NCBI GenBank assembly: GCA_021789555.1
Contig: JAJYJK010000011.1
Span: 1-55,774 of the forward strand
Source: Nitrospirota bacterium
GTDB taxonomy: Bacteria > Nitrospirota > Thermodesulfovibrionia > Thermodesulfovibrionales > JdFR-88
Length of the DNA stretch: 55,774 bases
Direction: 5' to 3'
Under the pieces are notes generated by a model that saw nothing but the letters and a program-made list of their open reading frames with translations, had not been told where the DNA came from and did no database searches. The translations under genes were made by a program, and so were the position numbers. Of this stretch, positions 41,993 to 49,297 are shown one piece after another. Position 1 is the first letter of the stretch. Every line of letters starts with the position of its first letter.

Positions 41993-42863
41993 GGGAACCG
42001 GGAAAATCCAGCAGGTGCGCTCTGACGGCCTCATCATCGGCGTTTTTCATCTGAAATTTAACAAGCAGGAATAAGAGCCAGGCAATGGGCAGCGTGATGA
42101 AGACCCCCGCCCAGCCGATGTTATACTCGCCTATATAAAAAGTAATTGACAGATTAAAAAGTAAAACCGAGAGGTAGAGGGCCGGGCCTATCAGGAACCT
42201 CCAGGGGAGCCCCCGGCCATAGACGTCCCACGTCGGGGTCCTGCGTAAAATCGGCCCCCTATGTAAAAAAATGTCCAGCGCCTGGAAGGCCCAGGCCATC
42301 AGATAGCCCACGACCGCCCAGCCGATGAAATTCGATATCGGCACGCCGAAATAAGTTTTTATCCCGCCCCCCGGATATCCGTATATCTTTCCGAGAAACC
42401 ATCTGTCGCCCCGGAGGGCAAGCGGGTCTATTATGATGTCCAGTGTGACAAAAAGCAGGGCCGCAAGCGCCCTCGCAGAGGGAAGCGCCCGTACTCTCCT
42501 CGTATCGAGCAGGGCGAAGCCATGGCCCCGCCGCCGCAGGAGCGGGCAGAGCGCAAGGAGCGCCGTCGAATAGCTCGCATAGGCCAGGAAGACGTAGCTT
42601 GCAGAGTCCATGAGGGGCACCCCTTTCACCCATAGCTCCCGGCCCGCCGTGCTCTCTATGTAGTAATAAAGGCCGTAGGGAAACCCGTTATGGATGGAGG
42701 AAAACTCGGAGCCCCACGCAATAAAATAACCGGCTATGGCGAATAGGAGCGTCCGCTTCAGCCCGAACTGAAGCGAGCAGCCAACCAGGTAGACGGCGAA
42801 GAAGGCAACTACATAGGGCCTCAGGAGCGCCGTCCCCACAAGCAGGCCGAAAAAATGCGCCAT
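41952..42863 (-). CDS. CruF-like 'carotenoid biosynthesis' integral membrane protein in the hopanoid operon
   Basis: 303 aa, about 7-8 TM. Motifs: GSEFSSIHNGFPYGLYYY, PLMDSASYVFLAYASYS, TLDIIIDPLALRGDRWFLG, YFGVPISNFIGWAVVGYLM. These match the CruF family (gamma-carotene 1',2'-hydratase, Pfam Caroten_synth). No other carotenoid gene is present. The gene starts 3 nt after hpnH, so it is the last gene of the shc-hpnA-DUF116-hpnH unit. A role in hopanoid side-chain chemistry or membrane export is more likely than carotenoid hydration (inference). The 3' end overlaps hpnG by 41 nt. Confidence 0.85.
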   Translation of the reverse strand: MAHFFGLLVGTALLRPYVVAFFAVYLVGCSLQFGLKRTLLFAIAGYFIAWGSEFSSIHNGFPYGLYYYIESTAGRELWVKGVPLMDSASYVFLAYASYSTALLALCPLLRRRGHGFALLDTRRVRALPSARALAALLFVTLDIIIDPLALRGDRWFLGKIYGYPGGGIKTYFGVPISNFIGWAVVGYLMAWAFQALDIFLHRGPILRRTPTWDVYGRGLPWRFLIGPALYLSVLLFNLSITFYIGEYNIGWAGVFITLPIAWLLFLLVKFQMKNADDEAVRAHLLDFPGSLTGILAARNQAAH

Positions 42864-42866
42864 GCC

Positions 42867-43886
42867 TCAACTCTTCTTCGTCATGTTCCAGAAGGCGAGT
42901 CTGAGCATCTCGCGCGGGCTGCTGAAGGCAAGCCTCATGACCGTCGTCTCATAGCCGCCATGCACCATGCAGTTTGAGCACCGGGGGTCCCCGCCCTTCT
43001 CATAGACCCTCCAGTCGGTATCCGCCATCATACGCGCATAGGTGTCGTAGTAGCCGTCGGTGATGAGGTAGCAGGGCGACTTCCAGCCCAGGGGGTTAAA
43101 GGTGGGATTGCCCCACGGGGTGCATCGCAACTGCCTCTTGCCGCGCAGAAAATCCATGTAAGTCGGGGTGTTTATGAGAGGGTATTTTTTAAGGAAACCC
43201 GACATCCGGTTGAATTTCTCGTTTATCTCGCGCCGGTCGAAAAAGATATTTTCCCCCTCCTGCGATAAAACGCTCTGGTAGGCGAAGGCCGGGGAGATGA
43301 GCATCCCGTCGACGCCTATATCGTCCAGGAGGGCGAAGAGGTCTTCAAGCTCCCCTGTCTCCGAGGCCTTGTAAACGGTCGTATTCGTGCTTATCCTGAA
43401 ACCCCGCTGCCGAGCCAGCCGGATAGACTCCACGGACTTTTCGAAGGAGCCCGGCTGCCCGGTTATCCTGTCGTGGGTGCCCGGCATGCCGTCCAGGTGG
43501 AAATTGAGCGTGAGCCTGGGGTCGGGATCGAAACCCTCTATGAATTCCCGCGCGAGGATGCCGTTTGTGCAGAGATAGATATATTTACCCTCCCGGAGGA
43601 GCCCCGATATGAGGCGCGGCAGCTCCCGGTAGAGCATCGGCTCTCCGCCGGTCACGGCGACGACCGGCGCGCCGCACTCGCGTGCGGCATCGAGGCAGCG
43701 CTCCACCGTCAGGTCCCCGTCGGCCGCCGTCCTTATCCGGTCGCACCCCATGCACGCCAGGTTGCAGCGGTGCGTAGGCTCGAGCATCAACACAAGGGGG
43801 AACCTCTTTTTCCCGGAGAGGGTGTTTTTTATGAAATGGGCGGTAAGATTCTTGTAAAGTCCCGGCTGAAAGCGCGTTTTTTTCAT
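42867..43886 (-). CDS. hpnH: Adenosylhopane synthase HpnH, radical SAM
   Basis: 339 aa. Radical SAM cluster motif CNLACMGC (Cys41, Cys45, Cys48) after LEPTHR, then GGEPMLY, the SAM-binding TNG in YLCTNGIL, and the C-terminal Cys region GDPRCSNCMVHGGYE. It joins the 5'-deoxyadenosyl group to diploptene, the first C35 step. The ATG overlaps the DUF116 stop by 4 nt (ATGA). Length and motifs are those of the family. Confidence 0.96.
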   Translation of the reverse strand: MKKTRFQPGLYKNLTAHFIKNTLSGKKRFPLVLMLEPTHRCNLACMGCDRIRTAADGDLTVERCLDAARECGAPVVAVTGGEPMLYRELPRLISGLLREGKYIYLCTNGILAREFIEGFDPDPRLTLNFHLDGMPGTHDRITGQPGSFEKSVESIRLARQRGFRISTNTTVYKASETGELEDLFALLDDIGVDGMLISPAFAYQSVLSQEGENIFFDRREINEKFNRMSGFLKKYPLINTPTYMDFLRGKRQLRCTPWGNPTFNPLGWKSPCYLITDGYYDTYARMMADTDWRVYEKGGDPRCSNCMVHGGYETTVMRLAFSSPREMLRLAFWNMTKKS

Positions 43887-44689
43887 TCCGATTCCGGTTT
43901 CCTCTCGTCAGGGCAGGAATTCTCAAGCTCCTGTTTTATGAAGATTATCGCTTCCTTGAATTCATCGATCGGAATGCTCGTGTTCTTGCACGGGCCCTCC
44001 GGCCTCTCGTTGGGGATGGCGAGCACGGGGACCTTTTCCGCCACGTCCTTCATTCCGCTCATCAGGTCGCGCTCGCAGGCCACCGCGAGGATGAAGGTGG
44101 GCCTAAATTCCCCGATGGCCCTCCTTGCCTCCTCTCCGCCCACGGCGGTCACAATCTTGAACTGGTCGCCGGAGGCGATCTCGGCTATCTCCTTCCTCAC
44201 CTCGGGCTTCAGGCAGCGCGGCAGCAGTATCAGCGTCCTCTTGGGGGAAAATTTCCCGGCATAGGATTTTATTATCCGGTTATGGGTCTTGATGAAGGAG
44301 TTCCCCACCCTGTCGCGGCTTATGCCCAGTTTTGAGCCCAGCCATAACGCCTTCGGCAGGAGAAAAAGCACGTACTTCTCGATCCATCTGCTGGGGAAGT
44401 AGGATTTTCTGAATTTTACGATGGTCAGGCCCCAGAAGAGCCCGGCCAGGGCCAGTATGAAGACGGCCCCCACGAGCGCATGCAGGGCGAACCCGGGGGC
44501 GGACGGGCTGAACTGCTCCAGTCTCGGCTGTATCATGTAGAGCCCAGCGAATGACGAGGCCACGCAGACGGCGAAAAGCACGACTGCCAGCCAGATGAAA
44601 GTCCGGGGTGTCTCGTTTACCTTGAGGTCCTCCGGCTTGACCTGCCCGTCCCATCCGGCCCACTCGTCTCCGAGCTTCCTGTCCTTCAT
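43883..44689 (-). CDS. DUF116 membrane protein inside the hopanoid operon
   Basis: 268 aa from ATG 44689; this ATG forms an ATGA overlap with the hpnA stop, while longer frames lack support. Two TM segments (about 30-52 and 68-92) precede a cytoplasmic DUF116 domain: LLPRCLKPEVRKEIAEI, VGGEEARRAI, FILAVACERDLMSG, VLAIPNERPEGPCKNTSI. The three conserved Cys (PRCLK, VACERD, GPCKN) suggest a metal or Fe-S site. DUF116 has no established function. The 4-nt overlaps on both sides (hpnA, hpnH) bind it tightly to hopanoid synthesis. Confidence 0.85.
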   Translation of the reverse strand: MKDRKLGDEWAGWDGQVKPEDLKVNETPRTFIWLAVVLFAVCVASSFAGLYMIQPRLEQFSPSAPGFALHALVGAVFILALAGLFWGLTIVKFRKSYFPSRWIEKYVLFLLPKALWLGSKLGISRDRVGNSFIKTHNRIIKSYAGKFSPKRTLILLPRCLKPEVRKEIAEIASGDQFKIVTAVGGEEARRAIGEFRPTFILAVACERDLMSGMKDVAEKVPVLAIPNERPEGPCKNTSIPIDEFKEAIIFIKQELENSCPDERKPESE

Positions 44690-45720
44690 TCCGCGCATTT
44701 GCCCGCCGTCGCGCGGACGCCCGCATAGCCGTTGGCGCCGAACCACTCCACCGCTTCCCGTATGGCCTCTTTTATCGGCGTCAGGGGCATCTTCAGCTCC
44801 GAGTGGGCCTTTGAAGAATCGAAATACATGTATTTGCCCGCCATCCTTACCCCCGTAAGAGGGATTGCCGGGGCCTTGCCGGTCAGCTTCGAGAGCGCCT
44901 CGTTAAAATACGCGGCCATCAGCACCGGCCCGTAAGGCAGCCGGACCGAAGGTGGTTTCATGCCCGATATGGAGGAGGCCTCCCGGTAAAAATCCCTCAG
45001 CGTCATATTGTAGCCCCCGAGTATATATTTTTCCCCTGTCCTGCCGTGCCGGGCGGCCAGCAGATGCCCGAGGGCAACGTCATGGACACCGACGAAATTA
45101 AGCCCCGTCTCCAGATAGGCCGGCACCTTGCCGTTTAAGAAACTCACTATCATGGCCCCTGTGGGGGTGGGCTTCCTGTCCATCGCGCCGATGGGGGTCG
45201 AGGGGTTTACGATTACGACCGGAAGGCCCTTCCGGGCAAAGCCCTCCACCTCCCGCTCGGCAAGGAATTTCGATTTTTTATAATGGCCTATCATCTGATT
45301 GAAGCTTACCGGGGTGTCCTCGTCTGAGGGGACGATTGCTTTCCCCCCCGAACGGGCCGGCTGGGCGGCCAGGGTCCCGACGCTGCTTGTATAGACGACC
45401 TTGCCCGTGCCGGCTTCGAGGGCCGCGCGCATTATGTTGACGGTCCCCGTGACGTTCGTCTCATACATCCGCTCCGGGTCCGGCACCCATAATCTGTAAT
45501 CCGCGGCGACGTGATAGACCTCATCCGAGCCCCTGACCGCGCGGCAGACGGAGTCAAAATCCCTGATGTCGCCCTTCGAGACCTCGCAGCCGAGCTTTAA
45601 AAGCTCCGGGGCGATATTGCCCTGCCTTGCCAGTGCGCGGACCTCGCGGCCCGCCCGCAGGAGCTCCATGGCCACGTGAAAGCCGATAAAACCGGTGGCC
45701 CCGGTGACAAGGACCCTCAT
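44686..45720 (-). CDS. hpnA: Hopanoid-associated NAD(P)-dependent epimerase/dehydratase HpnA
   Basis: 344 aa from ATG 45720 (MRVLVTGATGFIGFHVA). Extended SDR: Rossmann GATGFIG (7-13), catalytic Tyr147/Lys151 in YKKSK, TSSVGTLA (111-118). HpnA occurs in many hopanoid clusters; its exact step is not settled. A longer open frame exists up to 46182 but it overlaps the cyclase gene and reads as an Arg-rich shadow, so I reject that start. The start is 17 nt after the shc stop. Confidence 0.93.
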   Translation of the reverse strand: MRVLVTGATGFIGFHVAMELLRAGREVRALARQGNIAPELLKLGCEVSKGDIRDFDSVCRAVRGSDEVYHVAADYRLWVPDPERMYETNVTGTVNIMRAALEAGTGKVVYTSSVGTLAAQPARSGGKAIVPSDEDTPVSFNQMIGHYKKSKFLAEREVEGFARKGLPVVIVNPSTPIGAMDRKPTPTGAMIVSFLNGKVPAYLETGLNFVGVHDVALGHLLAARHGRTGEKYILGGYNMTLRDFYREASSISGMKPPSVRLPYGPVLMAAYFNEALSKLTGKAPAIPLTGVRMAGKYMYFDSSKAHSELKMPLTPIKEAIREAVEWFGANGYAGVRATAGKCAE

Positions 45721-45737
45721 ACGAAGAAAACCCCCAT

Positions 45738-47753
45738 CTAAATCTTTCGGCCCCGGGCCTTCTTCGCTCCAAGAAACCTGCCAAGCGCCAGCAGCGGGAA
45801 GCAGTTTCGGTAGTTGTGATAGCGTATCATGAAATATTTCGGGAAACCGGTGCCCGTGAACTCTTCCTCGTCCCACGTGCCGTCGGCATTTTGCGTCTCC
45901 AGCAGATAGTGGATGCCGCGGACGACCTCCTCGGAATTCTCCTCGCCGGCCGCAATCAGGGCCAGAAGCGCCCAGGCCGTCTGGGACGGGGTGCTCGGCC
46001 CGTGACCCTTCATGCGGTAATCGCCGTAAGACTCGCAGCACTCGCCCCAGCCGCCGTCCAGGTTCTGGAAGTTCTCGATCCACCTGACGGCCCGCCGCAC
46101 ATAGGGTTTCGAGAGGTCCTCGCCTATGGAGCTGAGGCCCATCATGACGGACCATGTCCCGTAGATGTAGTTGACGCCCCATCTGCCCCAGAATGAGCCG
46201 TCTTCCTCCTGCGCCTTCTTAATATAGGCTATCGCCCGCTGGACCCTCGGGTCGGACAGCCTGAAACCCGCGATGCCGAGCATCTCCAGCACCCGCCCGG
46301 TCACGTCCGGCGTGCTGGGGTCTATCATCGCCTCCAGGTCCGCAAACGGTATCTGGTTCAGGACCTCCTTGTCGTTGTCCACGTCGAAGGCCCCCCAGCC
46401 GCCGTCGCTGCCCTGCATCCCGAGGACCCAGTTGATGCCTTTGCCTATCTTGCCGTCCAGGTTCTGCGTCCGGGCATAGCCGTTAAGAAACATCAGGACC
46501 ACAGCCGAGTCGTCGACGTCCGGGTAGAAATTATTCACGAACTCGAACGCCCAGCCCCCGGGCTCGAGCTCCGGCCTCTTTATGCTCCAGTCGCCTTTTT
46601 TCTCTATCTGTTTGGAGGCGAGCCACTGGCAGCTCTTTACAAGCGCGGGGTGCTCCCTGGGGATGCCCGATGCGACAAGGGCTATTGCTGTGAGGGCCGT
46701 GTCCCATACGGGAGATATGCAGGACTGGAGCACCAGCCCGTCGTCCCGCTCTATGGTGAATTTCTGGAGGGCCTTCAGCCCTCTTGCCACCGGGGGGCTC
46801 TCAACGCCGTGCCCGAGGGCCGACAGCGCGAATATGGAATTCACCATCGCGGGCTGTATGCCGCCCCAGTCCCCGGTCTTCTCCTGGTGTTCGATTATCC
46901 ATTTTTTGGCCGCCCTGAGGCCCTTTGGTTTCAGCGGCCTCAAGGGGAACCTCTCAAACCCCTTCATCGTCCTGTCCAGCAGGAGGAAGAACTTCTTTAT
47001 CATCCGGCGGAAAAAGCCGGCCCTGATCCGGCCCGTTCCCCTGCCGCCTTTCGCGCAAAGCTCGTCTATGCGCGCGCCCTCCGGGGGCTCCACCACCGGC
47101 CTCAGCTCCAGTATTATCGACAGCGGTACTATCGTGGAGCGGGCCCAGCTTGAAAAGTTATAGATGCTGAAAGGGAACGTGGGCGGCAGCAGCATGATCT
47201 CCACCGGCATGGAGGGCAGCTCCTTCCAGCTCACCTGCCCGAAGAGGGCCAGGAATATCTTGGTAAAAACCCTTGCGGCCCCCACCCCGCCCTCCGCCAG
47301 TATGAATTCCCTCGCCCTCCTTAAAGGCGGTTCATCCGGCCCCATACCGACAAGTTTCAGGGCGAAATACGCCTCTATGGTCGCGTTCAGATCGCCCTTG
47401 CCGCCCCAATGGATCGGCCATGTGCCGTCGGGCCTCTGCTTGTTCAATAGATAGGAGCCGATCTTCCGGTCCCTCTGGCGGTCCTTGATGCCAAGGAAAT
47501 GCAGCAGCATCAGATACTCGGCCGTGATCGTTACGTTGGATTCCAGCTCGTACTGCCAGTAGCCTTCCTCCTGCTGGACCGCAAGAAAGTAGGACTGTGT
47601 CTTTTTTACCGCGGATTCCGCTTCCTCGGCCAGGCTGGGCGCCTTGGGAAAAGGTTTCAGCTCACCCTTCAGATGATGGGTTGCGATAGGGTAATTCTTG
47701 AGACTGTTTTTAATTTTCATCGCCTGAAAAAGTGCCTCGCCTTGTTTAGCCAT
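45738..47753 (-). CDS. shc: Squalene-hopene cyclase
   Basis: 671 aa. Catalytic acid motif DVDD (412-415, in YPDVDDSAVV) and several QW repeats (for example QNLDGGWGE, QGSDGGWGAFD, QEEDGSFWGRWG, QNADGTWDE). A monotopic membrane enzyme that cyclises squalene to hopene/hopanol. The long hydrophobic channel-entry region (about 165-215) is conserved. The first Met is at 47753, but the consensus-like promoter (47754-47782) ends right at that ATG, so translation may instead begin at Met12 (47720). Heads the unit shc-hpnA-DUF116-hpnH-cruF-like. Confidence 0.97.
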   Translation of the reverse strand: MAKQGEALFQAMKIKNSLKNYPIATHHLKGELKPFPKAPSLAEEAESAVKKTQSYFLAVQQEEGYWQYELESNVTITAEYLMLLHFLGIKDRQRDRKIGSYLLNKQRPDGTWPIHWGGKGDLNATIEAYFALKLVGMGPDEPPLRRAREFILAEGGVGAARVFTKIFLALFGQVSWKELPSMPVEIMLLPPTFPFSIYNFSSWARSTIVPLSIILELRPVVEPPEGARIDELCAKGGRGTGRIRAGFFRRMIKKFFLLLDRTMKGFERFPLRPLKPKGLRAAKKWIIEHQEKTGDWGGIQPAMVNSIFALSALGHGVESPPVARGLKALQKFTIERDDGLVLQSCISPVWDTALTAIALVASGIPREHPALVKSCQWLASKQIEKKGDWSIKRPELEPGGWAFEFVNNFYPDVDDSAVVLMFLNGYARTQNLDGKIGKGINWVLGMQGSDGGWGAFDVDNDKEVLNQIPFADLEAMIDPSTPDVTGRVLEMLGIAGFRLSDPRVQRAIAYIKKAQEEDGSFWGRWGVNYIYGTWSVMMGLSSIGEDLSKPYVRRAVRWIENFQNLDGGWGECCESYGDYRMKGHGPSTPSQTAWALLALIAAGEENSEEVVRGIHYLLETQNADGTWDEEEFTGTGFPKYFMIRYHNYRNCFPLLALGRFLGAKKARGRKI

Positions 47754-47782
47754 AACATAACAGACGCATATGGGTATGTCAA
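47754..47782 (-). promoter_or_regulatory. Predicted shc promoter
   Basis: Minus strand: perfect TTGACA (47777-47782), 17-bp spacer, TATGTT (47754-47759). Expected start of transcription near 47747, i.e. downstream of the first ATG of shc, which argues for the internal start at 47720. Confidence 0.5.
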
Positions 47783-47881
47783 TTATATTTAATTATCACG
47801 AGGTTTTTCAATTCCCCCGCTCCGCCTGGCGCACCGCGGAGGTCCCCGTCACCTGTTTTAAATCCGGCCGCTATCATTTTT

Positions 47882-48322
47882 TCATTTCCGGGCGGCTGAG
47901 ACCTCGCGTGCGTCGGCCGAGCCCCCGCCGGCTCCCGTTGCCGGGCGCCCGCTGGAGCCCATTGCGACAAGGGTTATCCCCACCATGATGACCAGGATGC
48001 CCGCCCATCGGTGCCAGGAGACATCCTCTTTCAGGTATATTCTGGCCAGGAAGGCCGCCGCGACATAGGAGAAAGAGGTAAGAGGCATGACGTAGCTTAG
48101 GTCGGCCCTGGCAAGCGAGATGAGATAAAGGAAAAAAAAGCAGGCCAGAAGGGCCGTGCCGGCCACAATATGCGGGGAGGTGATCACGCTCCCGAACCAC
48201 CCGGCCCACTGGGAGGGGTTTCGCCAGTCGGCCTCACCTATCCTCCTCATGCCGTAGCTCAAAAAGGTCTCGCCTGCCGCCGCGCAAAGCGCGGCGACAA
48301 AGATTATAGCCAAGGTCTTCAT
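47882..48322 (-). CDS. Half-size EamA/SMR-like transporter
   Basis: 146 aa, four TM helices (about 4-22, 45-70, 75-98, 103-125), the size of SMR or ArnE/ArnF-type subunits and half of a usual EamA permease. Motif ADLSYVMPLTSFSYVAAAFLARIYLKEDVSWHRWAGILVIMVG (split: MPLTSFSYVAAAFLAR, LKEDVSWHRWAGIL) is typical of the DMT superfamily. The last ~25 residues are Gly/Ala-rich. It lies between hpnK and shc in the same direction. By analogy with ArnE/F, which flip aminoarabinose lipid, it could flip a hopanoid or precursor (inference). Confidence 0.85.
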   Translation of the reverse strand: MKTLAIIFVAALCAAAGETFLSYGMRRIGEADWRNPSQWAGWFGSVITSPHIVAGTALLACFFFLYLISLARADLSYVMPLTSFSYVAAAFLARIYLKEDVSWHRWAGILVIMVGITLVAMGSSGRPATGAGGGSADAREVSAARK

Positions 48323-48334
48323 TTAAAAATCCTA

Positions 48335-48373
48335 AACCCTCTCCTAATCCTCTCCCTAATAGGGAGAGAATTT
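48335..48373. repeat. Palindromic repeat, type A (slightly diverged)
   Basis: CCCTCTCCTAATCCTCTCCC followed by GGGAGAGAAT; fills the 76-nt gap between hpnK and the EamA gene and may terminate the hpnJ-hpnK transcript. Confidence 0.7.
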
Positions 48374-48398
48374 AAATAAAAGCCGATGTGAGACGTCC

Positions 48399-49280
48399 TT
48401 AATGAGTATCAGCAATTTTATACCTTCCGCCGATATCTTTAAACCCCGCGGCGGTAAACCCGTGTAAATGGATGGCCTCCCGCACCGCAGGCGAGGTAAG
48501 GGCCAAAAACTCCACCTCCCCGCTGCCGGCCAGGTCCGGGTGGGCGAATATCTCGGCGACCGGCCCGCCTTTCTTCGAAATAATGCCGATCTTCGAAATA
48601 AGACGGATGAGATAATCCGCGCTCACCCGCCCCGGGCGCGAAATGCCGTAAGTTAGCGGTGAAATAAGTCCCTGTGCGCGCGCAGTCCGGGCATGAAAAA
48701 AGTTAAAGGCCTTGAAAACGGCCCATTCCGGGACCCCCGAAAGGCGGGTTACTGCACCGAAAGGCCCGGGCGGGACCCTTATCCACTTCACGCCCCGTCT
48801 TGCCGCCACACGGCAGAGGACCCCGAAAATGACCGGATGCACATGCAGGTGGTGGTGGGAGTCGGCATGCATCGGCCTGATGCCCGCAGCCTCCAGACGG
48901 TCGAACTGGGCCTCGATCTCAGCCTCTATCTGGCCGGAGATCTGCCCCCTTTGGAGCCAGTATTTCATTCCGGCCTTCGCCGGGCTTTCCAGGAAAAGAC
49001 CACTCCCATCGACCAAACCCGGGATTTTTGAAGGCGCAAGCACAGAAGCGCCATCGACCAGGGTGACATGGATGCCGACCGATAATTCGGGCAGCCCCCG
49101 CGCAATCATCGCCGCCTCTTCGAAGGCCTCGCCGCCCGCCATGATGCTGGCCGACCTCAAGACCCCGTCCCGACAGGCCCGGAGCACCGCCTGGTTGACG
49201 GAATGGCTCGCGCCGAAATCATCGGCGTTCACTACAAGATAGCGCGCGGCAGCGGACGGTAAGCCCACCTTGTTTGGCAA
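48399..49280 (-). CDS. hpnK: Hopanoid GlcNAc deacetylase HpnK (YdjC/ChbG family)
   Basis: 293 aa. YdjC-fold metal site: NADDFG (Asp20/21), GIHVTL (His71), and MHADSHHHLHVHP (Asp140, His142 and following). C-terminal DEPH-like HPDLAG (IFAHPDLAGSGE). In Burkholderia HpnK deacetylates GlcNAc-bacteriohopanetetrol to the glucosamine form. Begins 17 nt after the hpnJ stop, same operon. Confidence 0.93.
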   Translation of the reverse strand: MPNKVGLPSAAARYLVVNADDFGASHSVNQAVLRACRDGVLRSASIMAGGEAFEEAAMIARGLPELSVGIHVTLVDGASVLAPSKIPGLVDGSGLFLESPAKAGMKYWLQRGQISGQIEAEIEAQFDRLEAAGIRPMHADSHHHLHVHPVIFGVLCRVAARRGVKWIRVPPGPFGAVTRLSGVPEWAVFKAFNFFHARTARAQGLISPLTYGISRPGRVSADYLIRLISKIGIISKKGGPVAEIFAHPDLAGSGEVEFLALTSPAVREAIHLHGFTAAGFKDIGGRYKIADTH

Positions 49281-49297
49281 GCCTGAAAACGGGGGCC

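Noticed and set aside
44686-46182. Long start for hpnA at 46182
   Set aside because: The extra ~154 residues overlap shc and are Arg/Gly-rich shadow sequence; the family start MRVLVTGATG is at 45720.
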